This document shows, piece by piece, positions 29,318 to 34,054 of a stretch of DNA of 34,054 nucleotides. The stretch is from IMG/VR virus record IMGVR_UViG_3300005451_000001, positions 1-34,054 of that record; one strand, given 5' to 3'. The notes below the pieces were generated by a model, which saw only the letters and a program-made list of their open reading frames with translations, had not been told where the DNA came from and made no database searches. Both the position numbers and the translations under genes were made by a program. This DNA is from a virus. How positions within the stretch are numbered: the first letter of the stretch is position 1; the number at the start of each line of letters is the position of its first letter.

Positions 29318-30391
29318 TTAAACCGCACGCGCTCTTAGCTTGCGTCCATAGGTCCGATAAACTTGCTCACGTAAGTTCTGTAGACCTGTATCGGCTGACT
29401 CATGCTGGTTATCACCACTGCCGACTGTACGCGCGTAACCGCCTGAGGCTTGCTCTAACATGACGATTGCCTCAGCGATATTCAATTCATTGATGAGCGG
29501 AGTTAACATTTCAAATCGATGCGCGTAAACAGAATCGCCGATAGTGTGCGCGGCTGCTGTAGAGCCTAGAGCGGCTCTCCTAGCGGTAAATGTACGTAGG
29601 GCAAAGATGTCAGCCGTAGAGGCATTGTGAACGGCTAGCGCGGTACCGTCTACAGCGCGGGTAACCGTAAGGTTGTTACCGGCAATGTCATCAATTCGCA
29701 TGCGCTCTGAATCAATCAGAATTGTTTCCTCAATTGCGAATGCCGTACCATCGGTAACTGTCACTGTCTTAGCGTTATTGGTTGCGGTTAATGCATTCTG
29801 TAGATTTTGCGCAGTGTCCGACATTAGTCGAGTGGTCAATACCATTCGCTCGGTACCAATAAGCACAATAGAACCAACCCCTACAGGGTAATTGCCACCT
29901 GAGGGGTTGATAATAATTGTGGTTACGGATGAATTTATGCTTGCACCAAGTGAGCCGCTTGGGATAGATACATCGGTATCTTTGTCACCCCATAAACCAT
30001 CAATTGAAATAGCACGCTGGAAAGTAGTTCCGCTCCGGAATGAGGATGAGCTACTTAGATTGATTTCAATTAAGGTATATGGAGGTTCGTCGATGTTATC
30101 CCATCGGCGTAAGAAATAGTCGGTACCCGTGATGACTGTTCCGCCAGCGGTGAGCGTGTTTACAGAAATAAGACTATTGTTTTCTAATTGCAATTGCCAC
30201 GGGAAAGCCATTTGATAGTTAGGCCAGTCGAACGTTACCGTTTTACGCTCGGGGTAGAAACGTCGATGGCATAAGCTCTCGATAGACCGCGCGCCAGCCT
30301 CTAGCTTGTTATCAATAAGTGTCCGTGCTCTGGCCATATTGCGTATTTCCAGAGAGCTCATTACTTGCTCTCTGGTAGCGTAGGCGACCAT
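29318..30391 (-). CDS. head-tail connector (adaptor) protein with inserted beta module
   Basis: 357 residues. The N-terminal ~100 (TREQVMSSLEIRNMARARTL, IESLCHRRFYPERKTVTFDW) and C-terminal ~80 (LINELNIAEAIVMLEQASGG) match helical adaptor proteins. Between them are two copies of a beta module (GTERMVLTT and DSERMRIDDIAGNNLTVTRA) that also appears at the C-terminus of the large minor tail protein. The ATG is chosen by GGGAG six bases upstream. Forms the ring below the portal. Confidence 0.75.
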   Translation of the reverse strand: MVAYATREQVMSSLEIRNMARARTLIDNKLEAGARSIESLCHRRFYPERKTVTFDWPNYQMAFPWQLQLENNSLISVNTLTAGGTVITGTDYFLRRWDNIDEPPYTLIEINLSSSSSFRSGTTFQRAISIDGLWGDKDTDVSIPSGSLGASINSSVTTIIINPSGGNYPVGVGSIVLIGTERMVLTTRLMSDTAQNLQNALTATNNAKTVTVTDGTAFAIEETILIDSERMRIDDIAGNNLTVTRAVDGTALAVHNASTADIFALRTFTARRAALGSTAAAHTIGDSVYAHRFEMLTPLINELNIAEAIVMLEQASGGYARTVGSGDNQHESADTGLQNLREQVYRTYGRKLRARAV

Positions 30392-30461
30392 TCCCAACTC
30401 CCGATTGCTTTCTACGGCACTACATTAGGGGCCAATATTTAGTTGTATTCATATCTATTTA

Positions 30462-30749
30462 CTATTTGCAATCTAAATTAACTCTCCGCTTGTGCATCAA
30501 TTCAGCGTTTTTCTTTTGAATTTCGTAGGTAGGCGATTTGGGACTAGGAGGATTCTTACTATAAAAATCATCGTAGAAGACGATTAGCTCGCACCATTGC
30601 TGATTGTTTTTATGGACGTAATATGAAACGTAAGCAATCGACGTAAAGGTTAGAAGTAAACAAGAAAGGGCGCAACCTATAAAAGTCCAAATTAACGGAA
30701 CTTGTTTTCTCAGCCTTGACTTTTCTTTTTCCTTTTCCAATTCCGTCAT
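30462..30749 (-). CDS. single-pass membrane protein, hypothetical
   Basis: 95 residues: a charged coil (ELEKEKEKSRLRKQ), a transmembrane helix at ~18-45 (WTFIGCALSCLLLTFTSIAY), then an outer domain QQWCELIVFYDDFYSKNPPS ending NLDCK; the two cysteines may pair. Such W-C...C proteins recur in actinophages among head genes without known role. Start overlaps the upstream frame's stop (ATGA). An 68-base gap without a gene separates it from the connector. Confidence 0.7.
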   Translation of the reverse strand: MTELEKEKEKSRLRKQVPLIWTFIGCALSCLLLTFTSIAYVSYYVHKNNQQWCELIVFYDDFYSKNPPSPKSPTYEIQKKNAELMHKRRVNLDCK

Positions 30750-30888
30750 TGCGTCATCATTTCATAATAGACGATAATCCATAACAGAAGCAATGTTATT
30801 CCAGTGAGGAAGGCTGAGATGGGGACAATGGTTCGGGCGTATCTTGTTCGCCATTCCCGCTCGGTAATATGGCTTTGGCTAAGTATTT
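30746..30888 (-). CDS. possible -1 frameshift extension of the membrane protein
   Basis: A frame with a well-formed transmembrane segment (ISAFLTGITLLLLWIIVYYE) that ends in an ATGA overlap with the next gene, but has no ATG, GTG or plausible TTG to start it after the slippery site. T TTA AAA at 30886-30892 in the upstream gene's frame would shift ribosomes into it, adding 46 residues and another membrane helix. Candidate only; it could also be chance. Confidence 0.42.
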
Positions 30889-31041
30889 TAAATTCACCAG
30901 GGGAACGCCTAGGAGGAGTGCGCAAATGAATAGAGCTATCGGGTTCCAAGATGAGTTTATAGCTTGGATCAATACGCCTGCTGACCCTGTACCCATTGCG
31001 AGGATATCCCTTGCTATTCTTACGATTCTTTCCGGTTTCAT
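30796..31041 (-). CDS. membrane protein of head region
   Basis: 81 residues from ATG (MKPERIVRIARDILAMGTG); a GTG six bases earlier is possible, and the ribosome site is poor in either case. Amphipathic basic N-terminus, one clear transmembrane helix (NPIALFICALLLGVPLVNLK), then a polar P/S/E-rich tail. Close in style to membrane proteins near capsid genes in actinophages. It carries a T TTA AAA heptamer at 30886-30892. Function unknown. Confidence 0.62.
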   Translation of the reverse strand: MKPERIVRIARDILAMGTGSAGVLIQAINSSWNPIALFICALLLGVPLVNLKYLAKAILPSGNGEQDTPEPLSPSQPSSLE

Positions 31042-31076
31042 TGCCACGCACGTAACCCATTCCCCTCTAGCAGGGG

Positions 31077-31113
31077 TGAGGGTGGAATACAACGGTAATG
31101 AATTCCACCCTCA
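31077..31113. terminator. strong hairpin between head genes
   Basis: Arms 31077-31088 and 31102-31113, 12 perfect pairs (TGAGGGTGGAAT), 13-base loop, followed on the minus strand by a second small stem (CCCCT/AGGGG). It lies right after the stop of the gene at 31131. Terminator or processing signal; no U-run. Confidence 0.6.
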
Positions 31114-31130
31114 ACACCCTTAAAATAACG

Positions 31131-31571
31131 TTACTCGAATTCGCTAAAATCGGGGTCAGAGCCTACTGAACGGCTGCTAGCCTTTTTGGCTGGCGCTTTC
31201 TTAGTCACCCTTTTACTAGCGGATTGGTTCTGCTCCGCTTCCTGGCCAGCGCCATCCGTCGAATGGACAGTAGAGCTGTCCTCCTTTACCTCTGAGGAGC
31301 GGCTCGCCGTCATTTGGGCATGCTCTTGGTGGGATGCTGTCTCGTCGTTGTCTGAGCGCGCTTCGCTCTCTGAGGATGCTAAGGAGTCCGTACCACCCTC
31401 CACTTTGGACACTGATGGCGATTCCTCCTCATCTAATTCCGCTGGCCTGTCAACGTCACCAAGCATTGCGCGACGAATAACTACGGGTGGCCTAGGGTCG
31501 CTTGCTTCCTCTGCCGTGTAGCTATCAGACGTTCCCGTTGCCGCTTCCTGAGGGTGCGTATTCTTAGCCAT
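31131..31571 (-). CDS. disordered acidic/serine-rich protein
   Basis: 146 residues, almost all S, E, D, A, T and K, with a basic patch near the end (KRVTKKAPAKKASSRS) and an acidic tip (DPDFSEFE). No folded domain visible. It lies among head genes, so it may be a virion or scaffold accessory, but low-complexity proteins give no family signal. TAATG overlap with the upstream gene. A 13-bp palindromic site within encodes S-K-V-E. Confidence 0.6.
   Translation of the reverse strand: MAKNTHPQEAATGTSDSYTAEEASDPRPPVVIRRAMLGDVDRPAELDEEESPSVSKVEGGTDSLASSESEARSDNDETASHQEHAQMTASRSSEVKEDSSTVHSTDGAGQEAEQNQSASKRVTKKAPAKKASSRSVGSDPDFSEFE
31398..31410. promoter_or_regulatory. 13-bp palindromic site (intragenic)
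   Basis: CTCCACTTTGGAC, 9 of 10 matches and identical to the copy at 9753-9765 in an unrelated gene. Confidence 0.4.
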
Positions 31572-31882
31572 TACTTAGCCTCATCCTCGGAATCAGCCTT
31601 ATTGATTGCGGTTTCCGTAACACTGTCTCCCGTCTTCTCAGTGACCGAATCATCTTCAGTGTTCTCAGAAAACGTAAGCGTGTAGTACTTATCTAAATCG
31701 AATTGCTTTGCGACGGAATCTTTTACCGTCATCGTAAGGCTGAGTGCAGGCGTAGCGCTTGCCCAACTCTTATTACGACCGTCCGAGTAATCCGGAACGA
31801 AATCCAAAACCACATCGGAAACACCCGGAGTTTCTACCTTGCGAGCAAGGCGAACCTTTGCGGTAACATCCCTCTTAGCCAT
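31571..31882 (-). CDS. hypothetical head-region protein
   Basis: 103 residues from ATG (MAKRDVTAKVRLARKVETPG) with AAGGG and GAGG upstream; an ATG 48 bases earlier lies in a duplicated 15-bp repeat and has no ribosome site. Strands in the first ~70 residues (SDVVLDFVPDYSD, TPALSLTMTV), then an acidic T/E/D tail. Possibly a capsid or head-completion accessory from position only. Confidence 0.6.
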   Translation of the reverse strand: MAKRDVTAKVRLARKVETPGVSDVVLDFVPDYSDGRNKSWASATPALSLTMTVKDSVAKQFDLDKYYTLTFSENTEDDSVTEKTGDSVTETAINKADSEDEAK

Positions 31883-31917
31883 GACCTCATCCCTTAAAAT
31901 TAAACTTATTTCAGGAT

Positions 31918-31956
31918 TTGAATTAAGCATTTAATTCGATGTTGAATTAAGCATTT
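31918..31956. repeat. 15-bp direct repeat at a gene end
   Basis: TTGAATTAAGCATTT at 31918-31932 and again at 31942-31956. The second copy includes the stop codon of the gene ending at 31947; the first lies in the gap. Looks like a small duplication of the gene end. Confidence 0.6.
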
Positions 31957-32474
31957 GGCTGAGCTAAGAGGTCCGGCCGACGCATAATCTTAAGCCCAGT
32001 CGGAATATAGGTGACGCCACCAAGAATTGTGCCACCCGAACCGGGGTCAGCGATATTCACGCTGAGCCATTCAAAGCCAGCACTGAGGCTTGCAGCCTCA
32101 ATCTCGAATACCACTAAAGCCTGATTAGCTGCCTTGATAGGGCCAGAGTCAGGCAATGCAAGCGTTGCTGAGGCTGCCTGATTTACTTCCGTCCATACCT
32201 CAGTGCCAGTAAGCGCGGCTGCCGTTGACTTGTAATACCAATCGGTAATCGCTGCCAAGTTCTGCGAGGTACCGCCAGTGTTCGCGTTGTGCTCCTGTAA
32301 GACAATGTTGATTGTGTCCGTACCTGCTGAAGCAGGATTCTTACGGAACACTACAGCAAGCGTATCGTAATTACGCATGTGAATACGCTTACCAGTATTG
32401 GCACCGGCCGCAAGATCAGCCACATCGTTAATGCCGACACTAATATCATAGTAATTGCCTAAACCGCGAGGCAT
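31947..32474 (-). CDS. structural protein, putative head accessory
   Basis: 175 residues, strand-rich (YDTLAVVFRKNPASAGTDTI, LVVFEIEAASLSAGFEWLSV) with a GGTILGGVTYIPTGLKIM end; resembles small beta-rich proteins next to the capsid gene in actinophages, likely decoration or structural. GGAAGGG lies about 11 bases before the ATG. No enzymatic motif. Function from position only. Confidence 0.6.
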   Translation of the reverse strand: MPRGLGNYYDISVGINDVADLAAGANTGKRIHMRNYDTLAVVFRKNPASAGTDTINIVLQEHNANTGGTSQNLAAITDWYYKSTAAALTGTEVWTEVNQAASATLALPDSGPIKAANQALVVFEIEAASLSAGFEWLSVNIADPGSGGTILGGVTYIPTGLKIMRRPDLLAQPNA

Positions 32475-32478
32475 CTAA

Positions 32479-32769
32479 TTACTTCCCTTCCGAATTGTCG
32501 TTAGATTTTTCTTCCTCAGTTACCGGAGGAGCAACCTGAATGAATTCCACACTAGACATGAATTCGTCAAGCGCCCCGTAGGCTTCCTCCTTTGTGGAGT
32601 ATCCACTTTGGAGAGTCATGGGAATTCCACGATTGGCGTTTGGCTGGCGCACTCGGACGGCATACGTGTCAACGTTCGCGTAGTCATCCTTAACGGTGTA
32701 AACGTCTACAGTGGACCCGTTGTCAAGGTGCACGTAAGTCTTATCTTCTAACTTAACCCAAGTACCCAT
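32479..32769 (-). CDS. hypothetical protein following capsid gene
   Basis: 96 residues from ATG (MGTWVKLEDKTYVHLDNGST); a TTG six bases earlier has AAGGA at five bases and is equally likely. A compact alpha/beta fold (YAVRVRQPNANRG, TKEEAYGALDEFMSSV) with an acidic tail. It directly follows the capsid gene. It contains a tandem pair and one single copy of the 13-bp palindromic element. Function unknown. Confidence 0.65.
   Translation of the reverse strand: MGTWVKLEDKTYVHLDNGSTVDVYTVKDDYANVDTYAVRVRQPNANRGIPMTLQSGYSTKEEAYGALDEFMSSVEFIQVAPPVTEEEKSNDNSEGK
32587..32613. promoter_or_regulatory. tandem pair of 13-bp palindromic sites
   Basis: CTCCTTTGTGGAG, one T, ATCCACTTTGGAG; 14 bp from start to start, inside the small gene after the capsid gene. 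Confidence 0.5.
32704..32716. promoter_or_regulatory. 13-bp palindromic site (intragenic)
   Basis: GTCTACAGTGGAC, 9 of 10 matches, encoding S-T-V-D, about 100 bases from the tandem pair at 32587-32613. Confidence 0.4.
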
Positions 32770-32783
32770 AATCAATTAATTCC

Positions 32784-34054
32784 TTACGCCAGCTTGACGA
32801 ACGGAGAAAGGGTAGCCCCACCATTCTGCGGGGTAATGGGACTCATGAGCCACGGACGACCGTCAACACGCTCGATAACACGGAACGCGGTAACATCCTG
32901 GTTAAAGCGGAAATCTTCAGACTGACGCGCGCTCATAGCCTGGCGATCGCCTACCAAATAGAAACCGAAATCAACAAAGTTGATATCGCCAGTGACACCC
33001 GTAGCGGCTGCCTTCTCAGAAACAATTACCGGACAACCGAGAATGGTAAGCGGCTGAGAATCATTACCACTAGAGAAGCCTGCCCCACCGAGCAACATCG
33101 GCGTAGTGGTACCGCCGACAGCGAACGGCATCGTAAGGAGGTTCGGAATTGAATCAGGCGAAACAATCCACACAGCGCGGTCTAGCGACTGAGGCAGCAT
33201 GCGCGAATACATGTTAGCGATATCAGGCCAGTCGATATTCTGTCCGGAACCCGTTCGCGTGATGTTAATCGCAGCAGGAGCATTCAAGAAACCAAGAGGC
33301 TCGCCTACGCCCTTACCAATGAAGAATGCAACATCTTCGAACCATGCAAGAGCCTCAGGGAAAATCTCCCCTATAAATGCTTCCATCGACGGCTGAGAAT
33401 CACGAATCAATTCATTCGGAACCTCGGTGTAAAGCACAAGCTTCTGTGCACGTAATTCCACCCGACCGAATCGCGGGCGACTCTCGGTAAGGGTTGCACC
33501 TTCCTCAGTCCAGTAACCCACAACGCCACCAAACACGCTGGAAACGTTGGAAGTGCTGTCAACAGTCGGGAAGGGAACCGTAAGCGAATCCATCGGAATA
33601 ACACGCGCACGTGACCGAACAATTGCGCGCTCTAATGCAACACGCAAAAGCTCAGCGCGGAGGATTTCCGGAATTAAGAAACCGCCGTCACTGGGCTTAA
33701 TGCTGGACATTGCATTCTGTAATTCGAGCATCTTCCGAGAATTCTCAGGCGTCTTATAGCCATGCTCGGAAATGGTATGCAAAAGCTCAGCGGCACTATT
33801 GAATGAGCCATCATGCTTAGCGCCTACCGCGCTCTTGTTATAAATAGTTGACGGACGGATATGGCGCGCGTTAGGCGAATCGAGATTGAGCCGATTCCGC
33901 GTGGCGGTATCCATGCCCTTTTCCCGTAACCAATCAACCATGAACTTCTCAGTCTGCTCATTAACTTGATTGAGAAGTTCAGGGTCCTTAGCAATCCGAG
34001 CGTTAACCGAATCTTCTACGAAATCCGCAAAATTCTCGGGGTCAGCGAGTAGAT
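32784..34054 (-). CDS. HK97-fold major capsid protein, N-terminus cut by window edge
   Basis: Open to the right edge: 423 codons in the window. The N-terminal ~120 residues in view are helical and charged (DPENFADFVEDSVNARIAKD), the usual delta/scaffold domain fused to HK97-type capsid proteins. The fold begins near SDGGFLIPEIL and has VVGYWTEEGATLTESRPRFG, ELIRDSQPSMEAFIGEIF, FFIGKGVGEPLGFLNAP and FYLVGDRQAMSARQSEDFRF, all typical. An in-frame ATG at 33941 is probably internal because the frame stays open and coding-like beyond it. Confidence 0.93.
   Translation of the reverse strand, partial: LLADPENFADFVEDSVNARIAKDPELLNQVNEQTEKFMVDWLREKGMDTATRNRLNLDSPNARHIRPSTIYNKSAVGAKHDGSFNSAAELLHTISEHGYKTPENSRKMLELQNAMSSIKPSDGGFLIPEILRAELLRVALERAIVRSRARVIPMDSLTVPFPTVDSTSNVSSVFGGVVGYWTEEGATLTESRPRFGRVELRAQKLVLYTEVPNELIRDSQPSMEAFIGEIFPEALAWFEDVAFFIGKGVGEPLGFLNAPAAINITRTGSGQNIDWPDIANMYSRMLPQSLDRAVWIVSPDSIPNLLTMPFAVGGTTTPMLLGGAGFSSGNDSQPLTILGCPVIVSEKAAATGVTGDINFVDFGFYLVGDRQAMSARQSEDFRFNQDVTAFRVIERVDGRPWLMSPITPQNGGATLSPFVKLA

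Noticed and set aside
1-34054. Integrase, immunity repressor, CRISPR array, insertion sequence, toxin-antitoxin pair
   Set aside because: None with recognisable motifs or repeats was found on either strand within the window.

Overview
The window is a segment of a tailed (siphovirus-type) bacteriophage genome, most likely an actinobacterial phage. Evidence: HK97-type major capsid protein, head-tail connectors, tail chaperones with a G/GT-type frameshift, a ~710-residue tape measure, minor tail proteins, holin and cell-wall hydrolases, then a replication/recombination block with family A DNA polymerase, Prim-Pol/SF3 helicase, RuvC-like resolvase, SNF2 helicase, Sak4-like ATPase, SSB and a RecB/Cas4-like nuclease. 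Frequent GTG/TTG starts, strong GGAGG-type ribosome sites and gene order like that of Streptomyces phages support an actinobacterial host. By eye the base composition is only about half GC, TTA leucine codons are common, and a tRNA with a UAA anticodon is encoded. The host genus is inference.

Almost every gene is on the minus strand, so it reads from right to left. Right part (34054 to ~19690): capsid protein (cut by the right edge), small head proteins, a membrane-protein cluster with a possible -1 frameshift, connectors, a tail terminator fused to DUF4082 and PKD domains, two tail-tube-like proteins, tail chaperones, tape measure, and minor tail proteins. Middle (~19650 to 16390): holin, a ~640-base region with a long imperfect hairpin, a perfect palindrome and decayed or tiny ORFs, a tRNA, then a chain of very small, overlapping genes for membrane peptides and zinc-binding peptides. 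Left part (16400 to 1): SNF2 helicase, an AT-hook/acidic protein with its own promoter, RecB/Cas4-like nuclease, Sak4-like ATPase, SSB, two cell-wall peptidases, uracil-DNA glycosylase, a DNA polymerase split into two genes with a small gene between them, small membrane and zinc proteins, RuvC, and Prim-Pol/helicase (cut by the left edge).

The most unusual signal is a dispersed 13-bp palindrome, GTCCA-N3-TGGAC. It occurs at about twenty places in intergenic regions and inside unrelated genes, often as tandem copies exactly 14 bp apart (13 bp plus one base). It looks like an operator or architectural-protein site. One array overlaps the ribosome site of the tail-chaperone gene, and one copy lies just downstream of a clear TTGACA-N17-TAGGTT promoter. 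Two such promoters are visible, each in front of an Ala/Lys/Pro-rich DNA-binding-like protein. Strong hairpins without U-tracts lie immediately before the ribosome sites of several genes. No integrase, repressor, CRISPR array, insertion sequence or complete rRNA was seen.
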